From: Oligoflexia bacterium
Lineage (GTDB): Bacteria > Bdellovibrionota > Bdellovibrionia > JABDDW01
DNA: 64,000 nt
Assembly: GCA_034439615.1 (NCBI GenBank)
Contig: JAWXAT010000036.1
Coordinates: forward strand, 62,001-126,000
Reading direction: 5' to 3'
Shown here piece by piece: positions 36,341 to 45,378 of the stretch. Below the pieces are notes generated by a model. That model was given only the letters and a program-made list of their open reading frames with translations. It was not told the DNA's origin and did not search any database. The number at the start of each line of letters is the position of its first letter. Position 1 is the stretch's first letter. The translations under genes were made by a program, and so were the position numbers.

Positions 36341-37896
36341 GAATATTGAGCTCGTTTTTCGTTGATATCGAGAATCTTCATGACTTCTTCAGGGGGCACG
36401 GGGTTGTTACCCTCATGTTCGCAAGCGACTGCGGCAGCCATAGAACCTAAAATAGACGCGATAACTTCAGACTTTGTCGCAATAAGTGCAAGTGTGGCGT
36501 AAGAGACAAGTGCGTCACCCGCCCCGACTGGATCCACAAGTCTTTCCACAAAAGTATCGATGGTGAAAAATGCCCGAGGATCGTTATCATCATTGCGAGG
36601 GCGATACGTGATGATCCCCCGCTCTCCTAATTTTAAAATCAGGTATTTGCACTCTGCGGCTTTGTAAAGATCAAGAGCTAAAGGGCGAATAACCGAGTCT
36701 TGATCACCTAAGGCAAAACGCGCTTCCCGTTCGTTAGGTGTGATAAGATCAAATCCTCTGAACTCTAAGATATTTCCCCAACGACTGGCCACTTGGCTAT
36801 CTGCCACGCGCATCGTATTTTTAGGAATGGAATCAATCAATGCAGGAATCGTTCGGCGGCTGAAAATTCCATGTCTAAAATCACTAAAAACAACAGCATC
36901 AGATTTTGTATCACTAATGGAATTTTTAAATTCAGAAAGTACTTTGTCTGAAATCGGACGGTTATCCAGCTTATCAACTTTTAATAAATGATAACCTTTT
37001 GCAATAAACGCATTTTTTTGTGTGGTGGGACGTGTTTTATCGACGAGCGCATTGCATTCAATGCCTTCAACTTTAAGGTCATTTAAAACGAAATCCTTTA
37101 AAGGATCTTCACCTAATACAGTGGTGAGTTTTACTTTTGCGCCCGTTTTTCTCATGTGTTTTGCAACGACGGCAGCACCCCCTACAAAATCCACTTGATC
37201 TTCGTACTTCACACTAAAAGTTGGAGTTTTTGTACCGCTGCCAATCATGGAGCAATGGGTGTAAGAATCCACGATTGTGTCACCAACAACATGAAGGGAG
37301 ATGTCTTTAAAAGCAGAAAGAGTTTTTCGAAGATCATCGAAAGTAATGTTCTCTGATTTCATCAAAGTAACAAGTTTATCAATTGAAATTTTTGGCGGTG
37401 TATTTTCGATAATGGCCGATGAAGAGTAGACCACATCACCTGGTGTGAAGATAATCTCTCCGCCGTAGCTTTCAAGAACATCTATTTCTTCTTTAGTTTT
37501 GGGGGGAATATTAGTCGTATTACTGTAATCATAACCTTTGGCGAAATAATCAGGTTGTAAAAACTTGAGATTCTCTAGCGGTGTTGAACGCTCGTCAATA
37601 ATGACATAATCAACTACTTCGAGAGCCGCTAAGTTCATGGCGCGCAATTGTTCAGGCACAAAGGGTCGCAGCTGACCTTTGTTGATAAAAATATCACTGG
37701 TGAGACTTGCAATCAGAACATGGGCTTTTTCTTTAGCGTAGATAAGATGACGAATATGGCCTGGATGAACAATGTCAAATGTGCCGTGGCACATGATCAC
37801 AGATTTTTTGCGAGGGCGAGGGCCAATGATTTCGCGCAATTCTTCTCTGGTTTTAATTTTGCGCTTAAAGTCCTCGGGTTTAGTTTTTTTCGCCAT
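36337..37896 (-). CDS. Bifunctional nucleotidyltransferase-PfkB kinase (HldE-like, reversed domain order)
   Basis: A 519-aa protein. Residues about 30-170 are an RfaE/HldE C-domain type nucleotidyltransferase: CHGTFDIVHPGHIRHL (HxGH) and FAKGYDYSN. Residues about 195-510 are a PfkB sugar kinase with FVGGAAVVAKHM and the catalytic DPVGAGDAL. In classical HldE the kinase comes first, so here the order is swapped. The activities expected are phosphorylation of a heptose 7-phosphate (or a similar sugar phosphate) at C1 and transfer of a nucleotide. Together with the GmhB-like phosphatase (2957-3499), this would make an NDP-heptose. It is first in an operon with the Gfo/Idh/MocA gene. Confidence 0.8.
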   Translation of the reverse strand: MAKKTKPEDFKRKIKTREELREIIGPRPRKKSVIMCHGTFDIVHPGHIRHLIYAKEKAHVLIASLTSDIFINKGQLRPFVPEQLRAMNLAALEVVDYVIIDERSTPLENLKFLQPDYFAKGYDYSNTTNIPPKTKEEIDVLESYGGEIIFTPGDVVYSSSAIIENTPPKISIDKLVTLMKSENITFDDLRKTLSAFKDISLHVVGDTIVDSYTHCSMIGSGTKTPTFSVKYEDQVDFVGGAAVVAKHMRKTGAKVKLTTVLGEDPLKDFVLNDLKVEGIECNALVDKTRPTTQKNAFIAKGYHLLKVDKLDNRPISDKVLSEFKNSISDTKSDAVVFSDFRHGIFSRRTIPALIDSIPKNTMRVADSQVASRWGNILEFRGFDLITPNEREARFALGDQDSVIRPLALDLYKAAECKYLILKLGERGIITYRPRNDDNDPRAFFTIDTFVERLVDPVGAGDALVSYATLALIATKSEVIASILGSMAAAVACEHEGNNPVPPEEVMKILDINEKRAQYS

Positions 37897-38055
37897 GCAA
37901 TAAGTCTCCTAATTGGGCAATACAACCTGTTTCACTAGTCTTATAACGACCTCAATATAAATGTAAATTTATACCTTGCGCAATGGGGAAACCATTGAAA
38001 AAGCCTCAGTCACCACTAAAATCCTTAATGGGCTTGCTTAGAGGGGATTTACGAC

Positions 38056-38084
38056 TTGACTCCGCAGCACTGCGCTATTAAAAT
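38056..38084 (+). promoter_or_regulatory. Sigma70-type promoter for the radical SAM gene
   Basis: TTGACT (38056-38061), a 17-nt spacer and TAAAAT (38079-38084), giving a predicted transcript start about 25 nt before the ATG at 38117. This is the best-matching promoter I found in the window. The rest of the 220-nt divergent gap (37897-38116) shows no further clear element. Confidence 0.65.
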
Positions 38085-38116
38085 TAAGCTCATTAAAAAA
38101 ATAAATTCGAGGCGGC

Positions 38117-39979
38117 ATGCAAACAGACAAATTGGTTACCGAAAACCGAGAAACAAAAGACAGTAAAATATTCAAACGCGGTGATGAGATACTCAATCGT
38201 ATCTTTCCAAAAAGGGAAATCAAAAAAACACTCCTCATTACCCCACCAGACGCAAGCAAAGAACTCTTTCGTATGGAAACCGCAAGAAGGCTGCGTTACA
38301 CAAATTACCCTCCTTACGGATTAGCTGTCTTAGCAACCCAACTTGAAAAAGTGGGTGTAACCGTCGAAATACTTAACCTCAATCATACCGTGATCAAAGC
38401 CGCCACTGAAACTAATGATCCAGAAAAATTTGATTTTGACGCTGTCTGGAAAGAAGCACTCGTTAAAAAACTCAAAGAATTTAATCCAGATATGGTTGGT
38501 ATCACATGCATGTTCACTATGACTCACACCTCTCTAAAGCGAGTTTGTGAACTCATAAGCACCCATAAAGTGCCAATTGGTATTGGCGGTGTTCATGTGA
38601 GTAATGATGTTGAGCGTGTACTCAAAGATATTTCCTCTGCTGATATTGCGTTTCTTAAAGAAGGCGACAACAGCCTTAAGAATTTTATTCAAGTGGTGAA
38701 TAAAAAATCACCGGTCAATATTCTCGGCCAAACAATACTTCGCGAGGGCGATGAGTATGTTCGTTTTTTAAACGATCTTCGTCCTAATTCAGAAGATCTT
38801 AATGTTTTGCCTAGCCATGACCTCATCACAGATCTTTCCAATTATTCAAATCATGGCACCGTCGGTGCTTTTTATTGGCTCAGACCCAAGGGAACAAAAT
38901 TTGCCACAGCACTTTCTAATCGCGGCTGTCGCGCTCGTTGCACTTTTTGTAGCGTGAGAAACTTCAATGGTACCGGTGTTAGACTAAGATCAGCCCGCGT
39001 TGTTGTTGATGAACTTGAGCATTTACGTGATGTTCACGGCATCACTCACGTTATGTGGCTCGATGACGACTTGTTGAATGACAAAGAATCCGCAATGGAA
39101 CTCTTTAATGAAATGGTGAGACGTAAACTCAATATGACTTGGGACGCCACCAATGGCCTCATTGCATTTTCGTGCACTGAAGAGATGATTTCCGCAGCAG
39201 AAGCTTCAGGTTGTGTGGCTGTAAATATCGGAATGGAATCGGGCAATGCAAAAATACTTCATGAAGTTAGAAAACCAGGTAAAGTAGAAACCTTTCTTAA
39301 AGCCGCAGAAGTTCTTCGAAGACATCCAAAAATTTACGCCAGTGTTTTATTGATGGTTGGTTTCCCAGGTGAAACTTTAAATATGGTTTTTGACACCATT
39401 AAAGTAGCTAAAGAAATGGATTTAGATTGGTACAGAATCAGCCCACTTCAGCCACTTCCAAATACCCCCATATACGATTCCATGGTAGCTCAAGGATTAT
39501 TACAAGATATGGATACTGCAAAAACAGTATTCCAAGGTGGTGCATACGGTCGTCAAATTGCAATTGAAGCAGGCATAAGTCTTTCAACTCCGAATTTCGA
39601 AGAGGCTTTTAAAGAAATCAAACCCGATCAAATTCCCAACAGTGAACAAATCACGGATATTTGGTTTTATATGAACTACCATCTTAATTTTCACAGACTT
39701 TTTCATGAAGATCGCCCTATAAAAATTAAACAACAAATGGCCAATCTTCAAAACTTGACTGATGTTATTGCACCTGAAAATGGATTTGCTTTATACTTCC
39801 TTGCGGTTCTTCAACAGCGCACCCAAGGTTTTATCGAAGCAGGGCTTGAAGAACGTTTGCAACGAAGACTCAATACATCAGATTACTGGCGTGATCGTCT
39901 CAATGCGTTTGGATTAAGTACTAATGATTTCAACTCGCCAACTTTTGGAAGAGCAAGCAATCCTGTATCTGGGTTATGA
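38117..39979 (+). CDS. B12-binding-domain radical SAM enzyme
   Basis: A 620-aa protein. Residues about 35-200 look like a cobalamin-binding (Rossmann-type) domain: TLLITPPDA, YPPYGLAVLATQLE, PDMVGITCMF and IGIGGVHVS. Residues about 260-480 hold the radical SAM core with C-x3-C-x2-C in NRGCRARCTFCSV, MWLDDDLLN, NIGMESGN and VLLMVGFPGET. I do not see the D-x-H-x-x-G cobalamin histidine clearly, so the cofactor may be base-off or lost. Class B family members do methyl transfer to unreactive carbons, ring contraction, epimerisation and similar reactions. A C-methylation or epimerisation of a glycan sugar is a fair guess. ATGA overlaps the oxygenase gene. Confidence 0.8.
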   Translation: MQTDKLVTENRETKDSKIFKRGDEILNRIFPKREIKKTLLITPPDASKELFRMETARRLRYTNYPPYGLAVLATQLEKVGVTVEILNLNHTVIKAATETNDPEKFDFDAVWKEALVKKLKEFNPDMVGITCMFTMTHTSLKRVCELISTHKVPIGIGGVHVSNDVERVLKDISSADIAFLKEGDNSLKNFIQVVNKKSPVNILGQTILREGDEYVRFLNDLRPNSEDLNVLPSHDLITDLSNYSNHGTVGAFYWLRPKGTKFATALSNRGCRARCTFCSVRNFNGTGVRLRSARVVVDELEHLRDVHGITHVMWLDDDLLNDKESAMELFNEMVRRKLNMTWDATNGLIAFSCTEEMISAAEASGCVAVNIGMESGNAKILHEVRKPGKVETFLKAAEVLRRHPKIYASVLLMVGFPGETLNMVFDTIKVAKEMDLDWYRISPLQPLPNTPIYDSMVAQGLLQDMDTAKTVFQGGAYGRQIAIEAGISLSTPNFEEAFKEIKPDQIPNSEQITDIWFYMNYHLNFHRLFHEDRPIKIKQQMANLQNLTDVIAPENGFALYFLAVLQQRTQGFIEAGLEERLQRRLNTSDYWRDRLNAFGLSTNDFNSPTFGRASNPVSGL

Positions 39980-40932
39980 ATCAAACAGAGACACACAAAG
40001 TAAATGATAACAGTCAAGAGTTGACGCGCACTGAATTTTGGAATGCGCTCAATCAAAATTCAAAAATCAAACCGGATATTTTTGACTGTCAATTTACCAA
40101 GAGTTATTTAGCTGCTCCTGAAAATTACGAAGCCATTAAAAAATCTGTATTTGAAATCATTCTAGGTTCATTACCAAAAAGTGAAATTCACTCAGTGAAG
40201 ACTCCAAATGATTATGAACGCATCATTGAACAGATCAATGGTACAAAATCACTGGCTATCAAAAAAAACTGGGACCTCTTTGTAAAACTTGAAAAATCAG
40301 TGATCGATGAACTTGATCGCTTGGGTTTAACTTCCTTGATAAAGGGAATTGAATTCCCAATTAATGTTCGTGTCGCACACGGCAGAGCACCAGAGGAATA
40401 CAAAGAGACCGATTATGCCACTGATCATCTTCATAGTGATTTATGGGCTGGGGAACCTGACGATATTATAAATTGTCTGATGTACATCGATGGCGATCTC
40501 AAATCGACGTATATGGAACTTTATAACCCCTTAGAATCTAAAGTTGCAGCCATAGCCTCTTTTAACGGACCTTACCGCGCATTTGATGCAAAAATGGAAG
40601 GTATTGAAAAGGTCAATTACGTAGCTCAAGAAGGGCAATTCATTTTATTCGATGGCGTGTGTCCACACCAGACTATCAGAAAAGGTGGAGGAGCTCGCAT
40701 CAGCATTGATTTTCGAATCAGACGTGTTGACCCCTACAAAAATACTGAAGATAAGCCTTACAGAAGTGGGATGTGGGGGAAATATTGGTATCTTGATTCA
40801 AAAAGCGAAACATTCCAACAGCGCTGCGAAAACGAATTAATAAAACTGCATGAAAGTAGACTAGAAGTTATTCCAAAGAGAACAGCTTGGATCACCAAAA
40901 TGAACAATCTTTCAAAAGCCACTGCCCCCTAA
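39976..40932 (+). CDS. Putative 2-oxoglutarate/Fe(II)-dependent dioxygenase
   Basis: A 318-aa protein with a likely double-stranded beta-helix. It shows H153-S-D155 in ATDHLHSDLWAG and H231 in FDGVCPHQTI, followed by basic residues in GARISIDFRIRR, i.e. an H-x-D...H facial triad with an Arg near the end for the 2-oxoglutarate carboxylate. This matches the phytanoyl-CoA-dioxygenase-like superfamily; I cannot name a closer family. The 4-nt ATGA overlap with the radical SAM gene argues that both act on one substrate. Hydroxylation or desaturation of a sugar or lipid is possible. It ends at a stem-loop shared with the convergent gene. Confidence 0.65.
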   Translation: MNQTETHKVNDNSQELTRTEFWNALNQNSKIKPDIFDCQFTKSYLAAPENYEAIKKSVFEIILGSLPKSEIHSVKTPNDYERIIEQINGTKSLAIKKNWDLFVKLEKSVIDELDRLGLTSLIKGIEFPINVRVAHGRAPEEYKETDYATDHLHSDLWAGEPDDIINCLMYIDGDLKSTYMELYNPLESKVAAIASFNGPYRAFDAKMEGIEKVNYVAQEGQFILFDGVCPHQTIRKGGGARISIDFRIRRVDPYKNTEDKPYRSGMWGKYWYLDSKSETFQQRCENELIKLHESRLEVIPKRTAWITKMNNLSKATAP

Positions 40933-40956
40933 CAAACTAGATTGTCGGTTTGTTAG
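40929..40956. terminator. Bidirectional stem-loop between convergent genes
   Basis: CTAACAAAC (40929-40937) and GTTTGTTAG (40948-40956) form a perfect 9-bp stem around a 10-nt loop. It contains the TAA of the plus-strand oxygenase gene and the TAG of the minus-strand methyltransferase gene. The stem is AT-rich and lacks a long T-run, so terminator strength is uncertain, but position and symmetry fit a shared terminator. Confidence 0.5.
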
Positions 40957-43267
40957 AAAGACCTAGATCATGATAAAAATCTTGTTTGCGTTGGAAAATC
41001 AGAGATAATTCTGAAGGTGCGCTAAAAAAAGCAGTGTCCCCAGTAGTTTTTGATATCTCACAATATAAATATTTGGCTTGAAGATGTCGCAAATAGGGTT
41101 TGATGGTGAGACTTGTTTTAAAGCATTCAGCGGCCTTTTGATATCGATGTGCACCAAAATAAATATTCCCGATAAAATCTGAATGAAGAAAAGCACCAGG
41201 TCGAAGACTCAGTGATTTTGTGAGCATTTTATCCGCGAAGTCATCAAGACGCGCATCTTGCAAAAGTTTTCCTGCCCTAGCCATGGTGTAATAATCTATG
41301 GGGCTCTTTGTGATGGCATCATTGATAAAACCAAGAGCCTCATCTTTTCGTGAGACTTCAAGCAACAGGTTGCCGTAAGTCAGCAATGCCTGATAGTTGT
41401 CGGATTTAGGTGCGCACAATTCTATAAACTCGTTAATTAAAGTTTTTCTAAATTCATCAGCATCCGGCTTTGAAGATGATGTTCTGGCAATGCTTAAAAG
41501 TAAAGCGGCACATGAATCAGGTGAAATCGTAAAAAGTTTTTTGCAAAGACTTACTACGAGATCAAACTCACCTGCTCGAACCGCAGTTTTTGCCAATGAA
41601 TTACAGCGTGTTAAATCTGCATCGCAGTTTTTCTCAAGATCTTGAAATATCTTTTTTGCATTCAAAGAATTTCCAATGAGAGCTGTGATTTCAGCGCGTT
41701 TAAGCTTAAGAAAATAATCTTCATTGCTCGCATTTTCTGTTTTGCTTAAAACCACTTCTGTTTCTTTGGCAAAATTAAATCGAGATAATAAATAAGCAAA
41801 TCGTGTCAACCAAGTGGGGCTTGATGAGTCTTTCATACACTTCATCAAAAGATCACGCCCAGATTCTTTGTTGTGTAGAACCATTTGAATGGCCGAAATA
41901 TAGGCCGTCCAGTATTCAGACTCATGCAAGTTACTTAAATGCAAAGTGTGCTTTTCACAAATCGATTGTAATTGCTGAGTAATTTTATCGGCTGAAAAAT
42001 TCTGCTCATTCTCTGCTTTCAATTTCATCAGCTGGAGCATTTCATTTTGAACATGCCAAACAGCCTCAACATTGCGTTGGGTGAAACTCTTCTCACTCAG
42101 AGACTTAGCTTTTGTCTGACCATATATTTCAACAAATGGCTTTGTTGTGAAAAAAATGGATTTGTTTAAATTTTCAATAAACTCAAGTGGTACCGAAAGG
42201 CCATGTTTTACAAGGATCCCCTGAATCTGATTAAAGGCTTGGTCTGGTGAAAATCGTCGAGGTAAACCACTCAGTTCATTCACAAGCTCAGGTGAATTTG
42301 AAATAAATCCTGAAAGAAAACCATTCCACAATACGCGAAGAACAAGACGGCGCGTTTCAGGATTCTCTTTTTCACGAGTTCTAAAAAAAATAAATCTAGC
42401 TTGTTCAGATTCAGAGCAACTCTCAATCTGGTAGGCAATTTCAGCCGAGTTGATCGTCCAAAACCCGTCTAAGGTACATTCTGTGGGCTCAATGAGTGGT
42501 GATGATGTGTGTCCAAAGTGATTTTCAAAATAAAAGAATCCATCGTCTGAAATATTTTTTTCAATATATCGAATGTATCCCGCAACAATGTCTCGATCCA
42601 TTTCTTGCATTGAATCAATATTGATGGCCACATCAAACTTAAAAGGCTGACTTTCAAGTACATAGGCATTAATAAAATTAATTCCGCCTTTGAAAAACTC
42701 TACATTATCTTCACCGGCCTTGTGAGAAGTTTTTGCTGCGGGAAAGTTGGCTCTGAGGGACCATTCTTGGAATGAAAGAGTTTCTGGAATATCGACGATA
42801 TAGAGAGTGATCTTATCATTAAAATAATTACGAAGTAAGGTAACAACACCACCTAGGCCTCCACCAATTTCCATGACTGTGGGTTCAGAAATATTTTTTG
42901 CTTCAATAGCGGTAATAATCTTTGCCGCATACAAAACGTGATGGATAAATCCGCTGCTGTAAACTTGACCAAAAAGCTTAATGTCTTTACGCGGAGAGCC
43001 AAAATCACTCTCCCCATAACTCAACAATTTTTTAACAATCGGATCACTTGCATCAAGAACTGTACGATCAATCAAGTAATGATTATCATCAACCCACGTA
43101 TTCACCTTACTTTCAGGTGAAAGCATTTCAAGCATTGGAGTAAAAGAAAAATTTGTTTCCCAATGCTTAAGGGTTTGGGCCCAGGTATCTGAAAGGTTGG
43201 AATTGCTTGTATTGCAATTTTTGTAATGCCCTACGATTTCTTGATGCAGATCACGTAAATTGGTCAT
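40937..43267 (-). CDS. Putative sugar O-methyltransferase (NanM-type) with C-terminal TPR-like region
   Basis: A 776-aa protein. The N-terminal part (to about 330) has VMEIGGGLGGVVTLLRNYF and YIVDIPETLSFQEW, then a second half with INIDSMQEMD. The EIGGG...D.PE pattern is what I recall for the putative sugar O-methyltransferase family TIGR04371. The rest (about 400-776) consists of helical repeats, with paired helices such as AALLLSIARTS, EALGFINDAITKSPIDYY and KAAECFKTSLTIKPY, that look like TPR units. The TPR part may bind the glycan-assembly machinery. The gene sits 36 nt downstream of the phosphoramidate operon and may belong to it. Confidence 0.7.
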   Translation of the reverse strand: MTNLRDLHQEIVGHYKNCNTSNSNLSDTWAQTLKHWETNFSFTPMLEMLSPESKVNTWVDDNHYLIDRTVLDASDPIVKKLLSYGESDFGSPRKDIKLFGQVYSSGFIHHVLYAAKIITAIEAKNISEPTVMEIGGGLGGVVTLLRNYFNDKITLYIVDIPETLSFQEWSLRANFPAAKTSHKAGEDNVEFFKGGINFINAYVLESQPFKFDVAINIDSMQEMDRDIVAGYIRYIEKNISDDGFFYFENHFGHTSSPLIEPTECTLDGFWTINSAEIAYQIESCSESEQARFIFFRTREKENPETRRLVLRVLWNGFLSGFISNSPELVNELSGLPRRFSPDQAFNQIQGILVKHGLSVPLEFIENLNKSIFFTTKPFVEIYGQTKAKSLSEKSFTQRNVEAVWHVQNEMLQLMKLKAENEQNFSADKITQQLQSICEKHTLHLSNLHESEYWTAYISAIQMVLHNKESGRDLLMKCMKDSSSPTWLTRFAYLLSRFNFAKETEVVLSKTENASNEDYFLKLKRAEITALIGNSLNAKKIFQDLEKNCDADLTRCNSLAKTAVRAGEFDLVVSLCKKLFTISPDSCAALLLSIARTSSSKPDADEFRKTLINEFIELCAPKSDNYQALLTYGNLLLEVSRKDEALGFINDAITKSPIDYYTMARAGKLLQDARLDDFADKMLTKSLSLRPGAFLHSDFIGNIYFGAHRYQKAAECFKTSLTIKPYLRHLQAKYLYCEISKTTGDTAFFSAPSELSLIFQRKQDFYHDLGLSNKPTI

Positions 43268-43303
43268 TGTGATTTTATCCTTTTATCGAAATTTACAAGG
43301 ACT

Positions 43304-44569
43304 TTAGGACTTAAATTCAGGTGATGTCAAGGATCTGACAAAAATTCTTGCCCCCTTCCAGAACTTACGTTCAAGCTCAGCCAGGTAGCCTTCACTGCAG
43401 TCGATGGGGTAACCCACCAAATAGAGATAACTAAAAATATAGCGGGCTAAAATATTATTAATGATAAATGGAAGACGGAGTAAACCACCCTTTCGTAGTG
43501 CCTCAAGTTCCAATTTGCTAGGCTTTAAAATGAGAAGTGGAAGGAGCAGGCGCGTCTTGCGGGAGACTTTCCCATATCCATGTTTTTCAACAAATTTCTT
43601 CAATAAGCCATTTAGTACAAGAGTATCAATGGTATCAAAATTGTCCTGCCAATCTTCATACTTTGTATGTTGCACTGAAAAACCATTGATAGCATTTCTT
43701 GCTGAGGTATCAGCCCAGAATGCCAGGCCATTGAAGGTACTTTCCAGTAAGCTATCATTCCACGCTATATTTAAAAAACTAGCCACCCGCTCCATTTCGC
43801 GGCGGGGATTTTCGTGTAACTGCTCCAATTGCACCTCTAGAAAAGGAGCATGTGGATACTTTCTTTGAACAGTGGTCCATCCAACTAATTGATGCTTATA
43901 ATGTGTACGATAATCAGTGTTTAAAACCGACATGTAGGCTTCACGTAGACGGGCATCGCTGCTGTTTTTACTAGCCATAGTCCTTGCTGCCCTAATGTGA
44001 GAATTAAATCCTCGCAGTGGATGGCGCAACATACCCAGTGACAACATATCTGGGAAGTCAGCAAACACATTGCCAATTCGAGTCAAATCATTTGAAGAGT
44101 GCAAATGATAGAGTAAGACTTTTTTTGTGCTGATGTCTTCGCCTCGCGCTAAAGCGTATGCAAAATGTGCTGCGATGAAAAAATATTTTCGAGGAGAATT
44201 CTGATCAGAAATACCCTGCAATATTTCATGCATGTATTTTTTGAAAAGCGCTTGATCAACACTAAGACAAGTATTTTTATTAGGACCTAAATTTTCAAAA
44301 CCACAATTGTTAATATCTTGTTTGCCATCAAAACTAGCAATATTCAAACGAATGAAAGCATCTAGGCGCTGCTCAAGACTGTTATATTTATTTATTTCTT
44401 CCCATTGCTCATGATGAAAACTCATAAGCATAAGAGAGGGTAAGTTTAGAACTTCAGGATGAGAATCTAACAAACTATGCATCAGTAAGGTTCCTGAGCG
44501 TCCCCAGAAATAAAGAGCTACAACCTTGATTTTAGACATGGCTTCTATGGTAGGAATTGTAGATTTCAT
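43304..44569 (-). CDS. Sulfotransferase-fold protein; possible phosphoramidate transferase
   Basis: A 421-aa protein with an N-terminal 5'-phosphate-binding loop ALYFWGRSGTLLMHSLL (G-R-S-G-T) and a later MLRHPLRGFNSHIRA, matching the 3'-phosphate-binding block of PAPS-dependent sulfotransferases. It is the last gene of a six-gene chain in which each start overlaps the previous stop by 4 nt. A sulfotransferase binds a 3'-phosphonucleotide donor. The pathway encoded upstream is expected to produce 3'-phospho-CDP-amidate, so I infer that it may transfer a phosphoramidate rather than a sulfate. No ATP sulfurylase (CysD/CysN) is visible in the window. Confidence 0.7.
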   Translation of the reverse strand: MKSTIPTIEAMSKIKVVALYFWGRSGTLLMHSLLDSHPEVLNLPSLMLMSFHHEQWEEINKYNSLEQRLDAFIRLNIASFDGKQDINNCGFENLGPNKNTCLSVDQALFKKYMHEILQGISDQNSPRKYFFIAAHFAYALARGEDISTKKVLLYHLHSSNDLTRIGNVFADFPDMLSLGMLRHPLRGFNSHIRAARTMASKNSSDARLREAYMSVLNTDYRTHYKHQLVGWTTVQRKYPHAPFLEVQLEQLHENPRREMERVASFLNIAWNDSLLESTFNGLAFWADTSARNAINGFSVQHTKYEDWQDNFDTIDTLVLNGLLKKFVEKHGYGKVSRKTRLLLPLLILKPSKLELEALRKGGLLRLPFIINNILARYIFSYLYLVGYPIDCSEGYLAELERKFWKGARIFVRSLTSPEFKS

Positions 44570-45378
44570 TTCTCATCCCTTAGCTGTAATAAAGCTTTAA
44601 ATTGATGACTGAAATTTTCTATCATAGCGAGGGTACCGGCACAAGCTCCGCATTTAATACGGGGTTTCGGCTGATTAAATGCATTCGCAGCACCATCAAA
44701 ACGAGAATAAAACTTATTAGAAAACCCAAGTAATGCCACACCGCCACAGATATCCCACTCAGACTTAGGCTCAACTGAAAAGTAAAAATCATCTTGCTCA
44801 GCTGCCACTCTTAAAAGTTTATAAGCCACACTTCCCAATGGTTTTATCTGAGGTAACTGCTCTCTAAATACATCGATTTGTCCTTTAGAAAACTCAGTGC
44901 GACTTACAGAAATTTCAGCTTGGACTAAAGAAGTTTGAACAATACGAGATTTAGATCCCCAATACTCAACACCATTATCAAGACTACCAACTCCACCTTC
45001 ACCGGTGGCGGGGTTCACAACGCCCCCTAAAATCGGCAACCCCTTACTAACGAGCCCTACTGAGATTGCAATTTCAGGAATGCCAGAAATAAATTCTTTA
45101 GTGCCATCGATGGGGTCTACGACCCACACATAAGATTTTGTAAGTCTATCGGTGTTGTCTTTATCTTCTTCTGAGAGCCAACCAGAATCGGGTAAAAGTT
45201 TAGTTAGTTCTAGTTTAAGAAATTTATTAACTTCAAGCTCAACTTTGGTAACAGAAGTTCCATCTTGTTTTTTGGTAGTGCCGAGTTCTTCAGAAGACTT
45301 ATTTAAATGCCCCTTAATAATTTCAGATGCTTTGAGCAGTATATTTTTAAAGTTTGTGAGATTAACAGGAACCTTCAT
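44566..45378 (-). CDS. cysQ: CysQ-like 3'-phosphonucleotide phosphatase
   Basis: A 270-aa inositol-monophosphatase-family protein. Landmarks are WLSEEDKDN for the first metal site, WVVDPIDGTKEFISG for the central one and SEWDICGGVALLGF for the third. These are CysQ/3'(2'),5'-bisphosphate nucleotidase features. CysQ normally removes the 3'-phosphate from PAP after sulfation. Between a cytidine-diphosphoramidate-kinase-like gene and a sulfotransferase-fold gene, it may instead hydrolyse 3',5'-bisphosphocytidine released by phosphoramidate transfer (inference). Both ends overlap the neighbouring genes by 4 nt (ATGA). Confidence 0.8.
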   Translation of the reverse strand: MKVPVNLTNFKNILLKASEIIKGHLNKSSEELGTTKKQDGTSVTKVELEVNKFLKLELTKLLPDSGWLSEEDKDNTDRLTKSYVWVVDPIDGTKEFISGIPEIAISVGLVSKGLPILGGVVNPATGEGGVGSLDNGVEYWGSKSRIVQTSLVQAEISVSRTEFSKGQIDVFREQLPQIKPLGSVAYKLLRVAAEQDDFYFSVEPKSEWDICGGVALLGFSNKFYSRFDGAANAFNQPKPRIKCGACAGTLAMIENFSHQFKALLQLRDEK

